From: Smittia aterrima
Taxonomy: Eukaryota > Arthropoda > Insecta > Diptera > Chironomidae
Direction: 5' to 3'
DNA: 64,000 bases
Assembly: GCA_033063855.1 (NCBI GenBank)
Contig: CP093829.1
Location: forward strand, 196,243-260,242
Made by a program: the position numbers and the translations under genes. The notes beneath the pieces were generated by a model. The model was not told the origin of the DNA and searched no databases. It saw nothing but the letters and a program-made list of their open reading frames with translations. This document shows, piece by piece, positions 1 through 12,431 of the stretch (its first letter is position 1; each line of letters begins with the position of its first letter).

Positions 1-3000
1 CTTGGATGTAATAATTCAGAATGGCGAGTTGGCAAAATCAAGGCTATTCAAGCGTGAAATCGACGCTGAGCATAGCTTGTCGAGGTCAGCGAGTGTTACG
101 CTTTTTGATCGGATACGAACGGACTCGATAGGCTCACACGATGCTAGTGGAACGTTCTGGGATTACTGGGACGTATTTCGTGACACATCAAGTTTCAGTG
201 GAAATCCTGATCACTTCAAAGAAAAATTGAAAAGATCAACAATGCTTCGACAGAAAATGTTTGGGTTCTTCGAGAAATTCAGGGAAAATGAACGGCTAAT
301 TAAAGAGTCCATGGTGCTGACACACGTCGATCCTAACAAATGGGACTGGAAGCTTGTATTTACGATATTCAGGAACAAATGTCTCTCCACCAAACTGGAC
401 GAGAATCAGCTCAAGTTCATCAAAACTCTTACGCTTTACTTCAAGCCAAGTAGCAATAAATTTTCTCATATGGAGTTAGGGCTTGGAGGATATCTTCCGC
501 CAAATGTGAACGTGGGAATAGAGCTCATAGATTATCTTCTCGAGCAGATTGACGAACTTGAATACATGAGAATACTAACAGATTTCTGTACGGATATAAG
601 CCAGCACTTGCAAGCGATCTGCAAGAAAAAACCTCACGTAAGTTCATTTTTTGGCGAGTCGTCTTTAAAAAGATTGCGGAACTAATTTCTCTTCTCTTTA
701 ATTTTAGGATTGTCTGTTCAGTCCGAATCACATGAACAATACAATGTGTCAACAATATTTCCTTTTTATTGGCCGAGTATGTCGTTCAGGGAAAGGCGTG
801 ACGATTCTCAAGAACACTGACATTCTAAAGCACCTAACGAACCTCGTCTCTACCACAAATCATTCAATCTACGTCAAGCTGATAGTTTCCGGTTTAGATT
901 ATTCGCAAACGACTTCAGTTCACTATCCACGTTTAATATTGGAGAAAGCTTTAACCGAATCACCAAGTCATGCATCACGGCTATACGCAACGCAATTCCT
1001 TCAGACGCTACTGAGAGCTCGATTGTCCAACTTCGAAGAGTGGGGAATTCCACTTCTTATGAAGCAACTAAACGACAAGGATCGATCGATTGTCCTTGAA
1101 GCTCTCAGCATTCTCGACGAAGCTTGTCACGAAAACGTTTACCTCCTAGAGCTAGCACACGTCTGGCCAGAACTTGATAAATATCATGAACTGGGGAAGT
1201 ACATCATGATGCGCTTCTACTCGATTCCACGAGGAATGAATCATCCCAGTGCTAACGTTAAAAGTGAAATCGAACTTTGGGTGAATATTTACAACAAAAA
1301 GTATACGCTGTTTGTCGAAGCGGAAACCCACGCTGCTTTGACACTTCACACGAGGAACGAAGAAGGTTTCTACAGTACACGCAATAGTATTCATCAGAGG
1401 CCGATAGTCGTCGCACAAAATCTCCCTTGCCACTTGTACGGAGCATTAGTTCAGACACATCGAGGATTGTCATACCTTCAAAAGCATGGAAACGTGGCGC
1501 AGTTGCTTGATGTTCTAGCTGCAGGTCGATGCTTGGTTGAAGAAGAAGTCCTTGAGTTAAAATCCGCTCTTTGGGCTATCGGTCACGTTGCCACCAACAC
1601 AGATGGTGTTGATTTTCTTAACGACCGAACTTCCAAAGTTTTCGAGAAAATCATTCATCTTGTGAAATTCAGTGACGTTTATTCAGTGCGAGCCACAGGA
1701 TTCCATGTTCTATGTGTAATTAGTAGTTCAAATGCTGGAGCAAACGCTTTGTTCAAACTAGATTGGCTAACAGTGAGACACGATCGCAATAATGAGTTTC
1801 CTATTTTGGAACCCGAGGATTGGCATTTTAAACCTACAACAACAAATCGAAACAATCACGATGTGCCAGCTTACAACTATGGAGCTATCAGCGAGAATGA
1901 GTCACTAAATCTGACAACGCCAAGCTTGAATCCTTCGATGCAAAGTAGAGATGAATCGGTGAGTGAAATTCTTTGTGAGCATAGATATAAACTTTTTATT
2001 AATGAGAAAATATTTCTAGATGGTCGATGATCCTATGAATCATTCAACGTCCACTCAAAAGTCTAGAACACTCCCTGTTGGTTTGCTACCGTCTCAGCTT
2101 CTACAGAAGAACAACGCTAAGCATATTCGATCACTTTCCGAGTCAAAAACAACTGACGGCATTATGTATTACGGTAATCGAACAAGATTCAACTCTGGAG
2201 ATTCAAACACTTCCGGAGTGAGTAGCAGTGATTCTGCGAATCGAGGATTATCAAGTAAGTGTTAAAAACAAACTCTACGATTGATTTAATAAATATTTTA
2301 TTTTCTTTTAGGCGAAAGATTTAGACGCGTCTCACTTACGGGAACTCCTATCCGAGATGTATCGCACCTTACCGACCAAGATGTTCATGGCTACAAGAAA
2401 TTGATTTCAATACGAAAGAATCTTCGACCAATGCTTAGCGAATCTGCTGCTGATGACCTTGCGGATATTTATGAAGACGACACAAATGTTAGACCAGCAG
2501 GACGATCGCTGTTGTCAACTTTTGCTCTTGACACGAAACGGAGATTGCATACGAGAAACATCGAGAGGCAAACGCCTAACTTAGCAGGACTGGACGATAT
2601 TCAAAAGAATATTTACGTGGCAAAATTGCTGACTCAGATTGATGCCAAAGGTAAGTTCTTATCTTTCAATTGATATTCGATTTCATTTGATAAACTTGTT
2701 TTTGTTTATTTATTTCCAGGTCCTTGTTATAGAGGAATTTGTCTTCCAAGAAACATTCTCGATCTATTTCCAGAGTCGAATTACTCTGGAACGTACGTTT
2801 CTTACGACCTCCTCCAAGAATTTGGCGAACTTGAATCGAACAATTTATCAGCGTTATCGGTTCAACAAGAAAAAAGTCAAGACATACCACCTGACGATCG
2901 ACTTAAAAGTTTAGAAATCAAGAAGGGAGCTGAGCTAGTTCGGATTACGTCAGCTGCTTCAAGTTCTTCAGACCTCTCAGGGAATCGTTGGCAGAAGAAA

Positions 3001-4230
3001 CTTTCAGCAGCAAACGATGAACTTATTCTTCGTTCTCCTCCAGACGTTGCAGCGAGTAACGGAAGCACAGTTGGATCTGTGAAGCATTATAAAAATGATT
3101 GCTTGAATTGCAAACGAAAGGATTTCATCAGAAGGATCAAAGCAAAGACATCGTTAAACATCAAAGAGCCTCGAGACTATACTTCATTGAATGGGAAAGT
3201 TCTGGAAGCAACAGACGGTTTCTATTCACCAGAAAGCTTATTCAGCGAAGATTCAGCTCATGAACTTATGCCAGAACGTATTTCAAATGCTATCCTAAGA
3301 AATGTTTTCAAGATGGCCAATCCGATCATGTTCAAAGCTTGTCGGAAAGTTTTGATGGAGCTCAAACAGAAATATCCCGAATCATTCAAAGACATCTGCT
3401 TGTATTCTGAAGTTTGCCGCTACATGTCAATGTGCTCTTACCGAATGATGGTTCGTCGTTTCATTCAAGAGATCTTTTTTGATCTTAACTTCGACTCTTT
3501 CACCGACAATGCAGATGTTCTCAAGCTTGCGCAGAGACGCTTGATTGACCAAAACATATTAGATAATTCAAAGATGCTTCCTCTACCCCCGCCTACGCAA
3601 TCATCACTGACACAACCATCAACATCATCGAATCCAATTTCACAACAACACAAGGTTCATTCGATAAAGTCGCCTTTACTTGCGAGCGTCTATGAAACAA
3701 GCATAGAAAACTTAGTGGACTCACCGCCGACATTCGCCAAAGATGAAGTTGATGCTTCAGTGACGCTAAGGACGCCCTCGAAATTTTCTCCGGGCGGATC
3801 AACGCAAGTGAGAGCAGAAATTCATCAACATCGACACGATTCAGAGCCAGGAAGAGATTCAATAGAACCCTTTCGACGACGACGCTTTAATACGCTAGAA
3901 CTAGATTTAAGTTGTACAAAAAATAAATTTCCAATCAAACATCGTTCACCTACGGCCGCCCCTGGACCACTAGCGACCTCAACTTTACGTCGACCCGTTT
4001 CGCTAAACGTTAATCGCGAAGGTCAACAGACGTTGTACAAATCAGGCATCTCAACGAGTGACCACAGCTTCGAAGCTTCATCACGTCGCCCGATTTCCAG
4101 TCCGATTTCGCCACTCCTGGGCACGTTGTTCTGTGAACAAAGATTATTAACTTCATCACGATCCGAGGCTACACTTAGTAATAAAAAGAGACATGATAAG
4201 AAGATCGAAGACGATTCTGAGAAAACTTGA
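1..4230 (+). CDS. rictor: Rictor, TORC2 scaffold subunit (5' truncated by window edge)
   Basis: Rictor is the defining scaffold of TOR complex 2, which phosphorylates Akt and related AGC kinases. Five exons read through in one frame: 1-637, 708-1958, 2020-2254, 2312-2650 and 2720-4230 (TGA). They give 1,323 residues, roughly the C-terminal two thirds of an insect Rictor. The introns are 57-70 nt and GT-AG. Family landmarks are visible: the segment around FWDYWDVFR near residue 50; a helical-repeat middle with TQFLQTLLRARLSNFEEWG and LSYLQKHGNV; the segment CYRGICLPRNILDLFP; and the C-terminal block KYPESFKDICLYSEV followed by RRFIQEIF. HYKNDCLNC matches the His/Cys zinc-site region of vertebrate Rictor. 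The tail after residue about 1,110 is Ser/Pro-rich and low in complexity. The N-terminal armadillo-like region lies outside the window. Identification is very secure; the exact splice joins are predictions. Confidence 0.95.
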
Positions 4231-5598
4231 AAGAAAAATCCGATAAGTAAAGAAAATCAATTGAACAAAGCATAGAAACTTCATATTTGACATAGACATG
4301 AAGCGATCGTAGAGTTTAAGAAACGAACGCTGCGGTCACTTTGCATAGAAATTTAAACAAAAACAACCCCTCACAAAAAACCCACACGAAAAGACTCGAT
4401 TTTATTTAAGCTTTGACTTTAATATTTAAGGCAGCTGCGTGCGCATAATTTAGTTTTGTGCTTTATGATATTTTACATAATTATTTTAATCACTTTACAC
4501 TTACCTCGCCAAAAAAAAGAATCGTTGATAGTTTACGATGATGAAACAAATTCCCGTGATTTTCTTTCTAATCGGAAAATTTAGCTTTTCATTCCTCAGT
4601 CATTCTTGGAAATCTTTCTGGAAAATGCAGCTGTCATGTCCAAATCTGCTGGAGATTGAACAACAAGCAACTTCTTATCATGTTTCTTGTGCAAGATAAA
4701 AACTATTTTAAATATTTTTAAACGAAAAAGAAATCATAGAAGCGTTTTCAGCTTTCGAATCATTTTTTCGTGATGACGCGAAAAATTCTGAAAAGCTCTG
4801 CAGAGAAAGCTTCTTTAAAGTTGCCAACAACAATTCATGTATTGAGGACCCTGTTATGTTTTCCAGGAAACTTGCTTTCCATTTGAATCTTCTGAGGCCC
4901 CATATACTGATAACAAAGAGAGAAAACTTTTAAAATGAGAAATTATTTATTAATTTATTACATTTTAATTAAACCCCGAGAAGGGAGCATCAATTTATTA
5001 ATCACAACATCATTGTTACAAATAACAAAATGACGAGAAAATTTCTTCTGTTCACGCAATCCATCTTCCCCCAAATTGTCTTTTTCCGTTGATAAGAAAT
5101 TAATTTAAGACGAAACCATCGCCTGAGTTACTCGACGATCAATTTTTTTGCAAAACTCCCGAGACAAACAAAAAGTGTTCTTTAAGCTGAAAATACCCAA
5201 ATAGATTCAAACTCACTCATAATCCGCCACACAATGAAAACATTTAAAATCTCTACACAGTTCCAAAAGATGTTCAATAGACGATAGAAAAAAATGAAAC
5301 AATGAAGTAACTAACAGATTTAATTATGAATTTATTAATGGAAGTCGCAAAATCCTCTCAATTGAAATCAAGAAAAGAAATCAAGAATAAACCTTTGTAA
5401 AAAATATTGTTATTAAAGAGAAGAATGAATAAAGAGAATTGCTTCTTTTCAAATAGATGTTTTTTTTTGACCTTTTCAGATTTTTCTAACGACAAAATTC
5501 AAATTTCCCGCCACAACTCCGGTCGTCCTTTTCAATTTCTATCACATTCAATCTTTCGGCAATTTACATTAAATTAATCGCTTTAAAATTGAAACAAA
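4231..5598. other. rictor 3' UTR and intergenic DNA
   Basis: AT-rich sequence with no supported coding region. It should hold the rictor 3' UTR and the promoter of the next gene. AATAAA hexamers occur at 5386-5391 and 5428-5433. If they serve rictor, the 3' UTR would be about 1.2 kb, but an earlier non-canonical site is possible. Confidence 0.6.
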
Positions 5599-7039
5599 AT
5601 GGATAAAAACGAAATCGAAACAATCGTCAAGGAATGCGAAGCAAATTTAGACTCGATTCCACAATCGAGTTGGAAAGAAATCGATGAGAATCGTCGCAAA
5701 GACAAAACTTTAATGGCGGAACAAGAAATCCAAAACTTCTTAGAAGTTCAATCATCTAACAAAGCAGTAAGTAACTCAGAAAGTTGATGTTTGGCTTAAC
5801 TCAATTAGTTCTTTTATATTTAGCTTTCATTCAATCCTCAAGCTCCGCCATTCAAACCTCCAGTTCGTCAGAACTACAATCCAGAAATTTCCACAATCGT
5901 TTCATCGCAAATCAATGTACCAACATCATGGAGACCTCAAGCTAACAATCGAGTCTTTGTAAACATGCAGGGTGTTCCTGGTCGCGCAGCATATCATCCG
6001 AGTTACTTCGATCAATCAAATTTTCCAGCAAGAAATTTCCATGAATTGCGAAATCATTTACTTTACCAGAATCCACATTATTCGCCTTTTGTTGGCCCTT
6101 ATTCTCGCGTTAACAATGCATTTGGTGCAAATGTTCATCCTAATGGCTTCATCGAGCTAAAACTTCGTGAAAACATAATGTAAGTCTAAATGGAATAATA
6201 AGATTTTCCTCCTAACCAAAATCATTCTCCCCAGAATTCTTATTTCTGTTGATCGATCAATTATCATCGAAAATCCAAACAGCCGTGTTACAATCGCAGT
6301 GTCGTCTGATATGAAACTCTCATCCTTAAAGCATCCTAATGGAATTGTTCATCAGCAAATCGGACGTATTGATATCATGGCCTTCGATGGAAGCCAAAAG
6401 AACAATTACTTGTAAGTATCAAAGTCTAGATTTACCTAATTACTATTGATCTAACTTGTTTTTCCAAGACGTTACGCTAAAATGTGGGAGAAAGGAATCT
6501 CCCTTACTTTTGAAGGATGTCAATTGACTTATTTAGTCGACTCAGGTGGCACCAGAACAACTTCTGATCCTGTTGTTAAAGATCTCGTCGACAAATACTT
6601 GCAAGCTTTTACTCACAATGTTCGATTCGGACCTCAGTTCCTTAATGAAGCTCAAGTGGCTTTAAATAATCATCACGCATTCACACAAGAAGACGGAACT
6701 CAAGTCTTTGATATTCTTGGATATCGCGTTTCGCAAACGCACGATGGTATGGTTCGGTAAGATTATAATTCCAACAATTTTATTATCATATCTGATGACC
6801 CTTTTGTTCACAGTGTTACTCGCAGTCAGAATCGTATAAAGATTCATACAAGTCCCTCGAACGGCTCAGCCACGCTTACGACTCCAAACATCCATTGCAC
6901 AGCTTCAATGGGCACAAGTTCACACTTGTTCGTTAGGCAGGACGAACGACGCATGCACTTTGATGGAACATCCTTTGTTGTCCGTAACGCTGGTCACTCT
7001 GCAGGATTTGAAGAGCACAATCATTTGCGCGTTTATTAA
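5599..7039 (+). CDS. Uncharacterised 404-aa protein
   Basis: I cannot assign a function. Five exons join in frame: 5599-5766, 5824-6179, 6235-6411, 6469-6756 and 6814-7039 (TAA). All introns are about 55-57 nt and GT-AG. The N-terminal 56 residues are acidic and helical, with many Glu, Lys and Asp. A Pro/Asn/Tyr-rich linker follows, then a compact C-terminal half from about residue 175, starting IILISVDRSIIIENP. That half contains KMWEKGISLTFEGCQLTYLV, a TSPSNGSATLTTPNIHC segment, and the ending RRMHFDGTSFVVRNAGHSAG. It has the regular hydrophobic spacing of a beta-rich fold, and the block structure looks conserved rather than random. No signal peptide or membrane segment is seen. ATG 5599 opens the frame after a short A-rich leader. 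Confidence 0.8.
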
Positions 7040-8373
7040 ATTTCAATTACTCAGCATGCCGTTGAATTGAACTCGATTTGAACTGAGTAATAACTTTTGA
7101 AAGAAAGTTTATCGTCACAAAATTATTTGCGCAATGTCATTTTCTGTTTAAATTAAAAATAATTTATTTTATTTTCTTCTCTGCGCTCAGTTTGTAATTC
7201 AAATGGAAAATAAATAAACTGAAATCATTATCGTTATATTTACGTCGAGTTCTTAGATAACAAAATTCGTCAACTGAAAGTGGAATGAGTGATAACGCTT
7301 GCGGTTTTAATTTTTCGTATCATTTTTATTATTAAACAATTTCTCATCATCATTTTTTTCATCATATCAAATATATATTCTATAATTTTCTCACTTTTTA
7401 TATCAAATTTGAACAGAAAAAAAATGATTAAAAAAAGATTGAAGAAAAAAGTCTCAAAATGCGAAAATATGTCTTCATAAACAAATTTCCATCTTCTTCT
7501 AACAAGTTAATGTGTCAGGTTTCCCTATCTTTCTTAAAGAAGGACAAAACTCAATGTTACGCAACTATCAATTAAACATTTTATCGAAAAAAAAATCATC
7601 GAGAGTAATTAGAAAGAAAGTCCCGTGATGCCTTAATCGACGAGACAAAATTATTTTTTTTTCCCCGTTAAGAAACAGAAAACAAAACCGTCCCTTAACT
7701 AACATTTTGATTAAACTTTAAATAATAAATTGATGTTTTATTTCGCTTCATTTCCATCGCATCGACCCACCAAGTATTGCTAAATAAATCTTCTTCATTA
7801 GTAAAATTCATAAATTTGCTTTTGTTTTGCTTCTCCCAAGTCGAATCGAAAGAATTTCCACTTCTTATGAGCATCATGGGTTTCAATATGCTTTCCACTT
7901 ACTCCCATCTCGATCGAGCTTCAAGCTCCAAACGAAGACTGACATTATAGGAATGTTTGGAGAATCCTCTGTTGATCCGTCCAGCGTTAAGCTCTAATGA
8001 ATCTTTCGAGATGGTAGCTTAATTAAATTAAATGTTTTTCCTTTTTCTCAGTTTGTCTCATTATCCATTCCCGTAGTCCAATAAGTGGTTTTCATTCGTT
8101 TATGCAAAACTGTGTCATTAATAATTAACTTTCTTTTATGATCTTCTTAAGATTACTTTTGCGGTTAATTTAAACTTCTCATTTTCAAGTTTTAATTGAA
8201 TCTTATCTGCACAGAAAACTTTTGCAATTTGTAATATTGTTTTTTGTTTCTTATCAAATTTAAAGAAGAAGAAGAATTAGTTTTGATTAGCGATATCTCT
8301 ACACCGGTTGCGTGTCAAGGCGCAAGGACATCGCTGGTTTGAATAATAGAGTTTGATGTTGCTTGATCAAATC
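7040..8373. other. Convergent 3' UTRs and intergenic DNA
   Basis: This tail-to-tail spacer separates the 404-aa gene (+) from Dp1 (-). Overlapping AATAAA hexamers at 7209-7218 fit the end of the plus-strand transcript. On the minus strand, a poly(A) hexamer (TTTATT on the plus strand) at about 7737-7742 is a candidate end for a roughly 630-nt Dp1 3' UTR. No coding region is supported. Confidence 0.6.
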
Positions 8374-11300
8374 TTAACGATTTGGGTTCCAGGCTGATGC
8401 CAACGGTGTGTTGTCCTTAACGCCTGATGGAGCTCCGCCTAAGCCGAAGTCGGGGAAGTCGATTTGCGAGTCTTTGTTAGGAGCTCGTTCCCATGGAGCG
8501 CCTTGAACGACGAATCCACTTTTCTTGGTGGGACCAGCATGAGCGCTCTTCATAGCATTTTCGAAGAGGTTCTCGTAGGTGACATTGGAAACAGCCTTGG
8601 GGGCTTCGCTGACGTCTTGCATGTACTCTTCTTCCAAGTTGAGCAAATGATCCTTGCATGCTTCGACATCTTCTTCCTTACCCATGATTGTAACGTGATT
8701 CATGTCGGCATCGCCGTCTCGTGGGAACTTGATATCAACACGGTAGTCTTCCATAATTTGACGAACATGGCGACCACGTTGACCAATAACACGTGAATGG
8801 ATACGAGCATCGAGTGGCACAACCTCCTTAATCATTTCGTTGAAATCGCCGACGATCTTAAGGATTTCGTCGCGTGCAGCCTTGGCTGAGTCTTCGTAGC
8901 CTTGAATGCGAATGGTACTTTGATCTTCGCTAGCATCTTCCTTGCGTGGGAAAGAAATTTGAACACCGTGATTCGTGCGGATTTTGTTAATAACAGCTCC
9001 ACGACGTCCAATAATTTTGGGATGGAGATCAGGTTCAACCTGAATCTTGAGCTCATAACTGCGTAATTCGCGGTCCTCGCGATCCTTTTCCAGGTCCTTG
9101 ACACGATCAGCAATGGCAGCCTTGGCATCGAGAACATTTTGAGCAGCACCAGTGACTTTAATGACATCAAGTTTCTGATCTTGTGGTGAAAGTTCGATAT
9201 GAACATCATAACGATTCATCAATTCACGGACGTCATCGCCACGTTTGCCAATAATGGAGCGATGCAAATCGAATGGAACATCAATTTCTTCAGTAATCGG
9301 CACCAAGTCGATAAGAGCTTGTTTTGCTTGTTCACACTTTTCACGTTTTCCACTGATGCGAATAATATCGCCAGAGTTGTCGCCGTTAACAAGTTCTCCG
9401 TTGGTCTCGACCTTGCGTTCAGGGAACTTGACTTGAACATCGTAATCATGAGTGATGGCTTGGACCTTAGTTCCTCGCTTGCCCATAACGCTGCGATGAT
9501 GTTTCTGTGGGATGATGCATTCGATGGTGACCATTGACTCCAAGTCTCCAACGATCTCAACAATTCGTTGCTTAGCGGCTTCGATGCCTTCTTTCGGTCC
9601 CTTTAGAGTCACACGTGTAGAATCGATTTCCGTCGAACGTGGGAAAGAAATTGTAACACCCCCGCACTCTTCGCTAATACGGTTGATGACTTCACCGCGC
9701 TTTGCAACGAAATGCTTATGATATTTTGGATCGACATCCATTTCACCTTCGGTATTATTGTTAACTTCCTTGATGATAGCTTCGAGTTGAGCTTTAGCAG
9801 TCTCAACGCTCTCTTTTTTGCCGATGATTGTGATGACTTCCTTGTCTTTATCATCGTTGGTTGGGAAGATGATGCGTGCTCCTGTGGAATCGCGAATTTT
9901 CTTAATGGAAGCTCCTTTTTTCCCGATAAGGAAGCGGTGATGTTTAGGATTAGCACGAACTTCAGCAGTGAAACTTGAAAGTTGCTTTTCGTTGCTTAAT
10001 TCGAGCAATTGAACCTTTGCACGTTCAACATCGTCTTTCGGTCCACGAATTGTTACTTTGTCACTCTTTGACTCAGCAGTTGGGAACTTGATTGACACTC
10101 CACCACATTCTTCCATGATTGAGCTGATCAATTTCCCGCCAGCACCAATGAGTGAGTTGTAGTACTTGGGAGGAATTTGAATTTCCTCAGTGACGATGTT
10201 TGCCAACTCATTTTGAATCTTTTGAATGCGATCGCGAGCTTCTTGAACATTTTCCTTCTTTCCGGTGATAACAATAACTTCATTTTTGTCACCCTCAGCA
10301 GGTAAATCGATTTCGGTTTGAGTTTCATCACGAATCTTCTTGATATTTGCACCACCCTTTCCGATGATGAACTTGTGGAACTGCTTGAAGATGGGAACTT
10401 CCAACATGAAGCTAGATTCTTGCAACTCTTTAACAAGTTTCATCAAATGCGTGTAGCATTGCTCAACATCATTCTTCGGTCCGCGAATCTTAACGATGTC
10501 AGATTTTTCGCTTGGATTAGGGAAGGTGATTACGACTTGATTGAACTTCTCGCGAATTTCACGAATCTTGGTTCCCTTGCTGCCGATGATACTGCGGAAC
10601 AAACGATGATCAATCTTAGCGTCTTTCTCTTTTTCGTTTTCAAGCTTCTCGATCATTTCCATCAATTCACGCTGAGCTTTTTGGACGCCTTCCGGTGAAC
10701 CTTCGATGCGGATAGAGTTGAGTCCATCCTTTTCTTCGATGTTGATGACAACTTCCATTTCATCCTTGATACGGTTGATGTTGGAACCAGCCTTACCAAT
10801 AATGTGCTTGTAATGATTCGGATTGACTTCCATCTCGACGAATGTCAAACGTTCGATGTAGCTCTTAACAGTGCGTTCAAGTTGATCAAAAGCATCAGTA
10901 GCTTGCTCAGGTGGACCTTCGATCTTGATCTTGTCTTCATTGAATTCAACATGAACGTTCGGGTAGGAAGAAGTGATTTCTTTAATGCTGGCGCCTTTGC
11001 GACCGATAATGTACTTGTGGATCCATGCTGGAGCTTCCAAGACTCTCGATTGAACTGAGTTGGCCTTCTCATAGACGGTAGCTAAAGCATTGCCGAGTTT
11101 ATCATGAGGACCGCGCAAGATGATCGTGTCAGTAGCAGCGTCGCTTGCCGGCATTTCAACTGAGACTCCAGTAATACGAAGGATCTCTTGGATAGTGCTG
11201 CCACGTGGGCCAATGACATATTTGTGCTGGGCACGTGGAACTTCAACGCCAACACTCGTACATTTCTTCTCCATGTCATTGTAAATGCTTTCAATGCGAG

Positions 11301-12195
11301 CCTTAGCTTGTTGTACACCTTCAGTTTCTCCAGTAATGATGATAGTATCGTTCTGCACGGACTGTGGTGGGATGTTGATGCGTGCTCCAGTTTCTTCAGT
11401 CATCTTTTGCAAGTTTTCTTGATTAGGGCCATAGATGAATGGATGATAGATCTTCGGAACATTGATCTTCTCGAAAGCCTTGCGAGATTGTTCGTCGCTG
11501 GTAGTACGAATGGCATGTTCCGCCTTTTCGATACCTTCTTTCGTTCCTTGGATTGTAATGGTGTCACTTTCATCGCTAATGCTCGGGACGCTAATCTTAG
11601 TGCCAGTTGTCTTCTCCAACTCACGAAGTCTGTCTCCTTTCTTGCCCAAAACCCAACGATGATGATCGCGGGGAATCGAGATTGTCTTACTCGCTTGAGT
11701 TTGGAAGTGAATGAAGATTTTGCGACGAGCTTCGAGCACTTCCATTTGTTTTCCAGTAACAAGGAAGGTCAACGACTGATCCTTGCCGCTTGAAATTTCA
11801 ATGTGAGCTCCAGTCTCTTTCATGATCGTCTGGCACGAACGAAGCGATTCACCTTCACCGAACTTATCGTTCTCGAACTTACGTTCAGTGGAAGGAACGT
11901 AGAAGACCTGAAACAATGAAATCGTGTTATCGAAACGTTCACGAAAGTTAAAGACAAAGCTCATACCTGAGTCACGACCGAGCTTCCGATGCGCATCGTG
12001 TTGTTGGTAGGCGCTGGAAATTTGGGCTTTGCACTTTCTGGCAGAGCAGGAAACAAGTCATCATAGCTGCAAGCTGGGGCAGAGGTTACTGCCGCAGATG
12101 ACGTTGCTTCAACAACTGAAAGAAAATAAGAATCACGTCAGTAAACATGTTTTGATGATTTAAAAATATTTCCTCTTACTTGTTGGGTCTTCCAT
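8374..12195 (-). CDS. Dp1: Vigilin / Dp1, multi-KH RNA-binding protein
   Basis: Vigilin-family proteins bind RNA and single-stranded DNA through arrayed KH domains; they act in ER-linked mRNA translation, and in flies also at heterochromatin. Exons on the minus strand are 12195-12180 (ATG), 12115-11967 and 11907-8374 (TAA), giving 1,232 residues. I count 15 KH-like units in a row. Twelve carry a GxxG loop (GKKG, GPRG, GRKG, GKAG, GSKG, GKGG, GAGG, GKKG, GKRG, GKRG, GRRG, GQRG). Unit 1 (near GEGESLRSC), unit 3 (GPNQ) and unit 11 (AKRG) are degenerate. This matches the vigilin plan of 14-15 KH domains. The C-terminal tail is Gly/Pro/Asn-rich. Nearly the whole protein lies in one 3,534-nt exon. 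Codon use in this exon leaves long open frames on the opposite strand, which are shadows. Confidence 0.95.
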
Positions 12196-12431
12196 CTTTA
12201 TCGCTTCAGATTCGACGAAAATTTGTGTCTTTTTCTTTTTTTATCGAAAGATATGATCCAAATTTAATTTGTTGCGCGTAATTTGTTTGTTTCAATGTCA
12301 GTGAATTGCAGGTTTTATAAACAAAAATAGTTAAACACAAGAACGGATAATTTTAACACGTTTTTAAATCCTCGAAGGTATCAATTGTTTAGTAGAATGT
12401 CCTTTATTCGTAGCAAGTCGTAACAGTACCT
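12180..12431 (-). promoter_or_regulatory. Dp1 first coding exon plus 5' UTR
   Basis: The Dp1 start codon is at 12195-12193. The exon seems to continue upstream as 5' UTR to about 12431, where the minus strand reads a pyrimidine stretch ending in CAG (acceptor about 12432-12433). At least one non-coding first exon therefore lies further upstream, at higher coordinates. I could not place the transcription start. Confidence 0.45.

Noticed and set aside
8464..11793. Several plus-strand open frames of 70-200 codons inside Dp1
   Set aside because: They lie antisense to the vigilin KH exon and carry no domains; they follow from the codon use of that exon.
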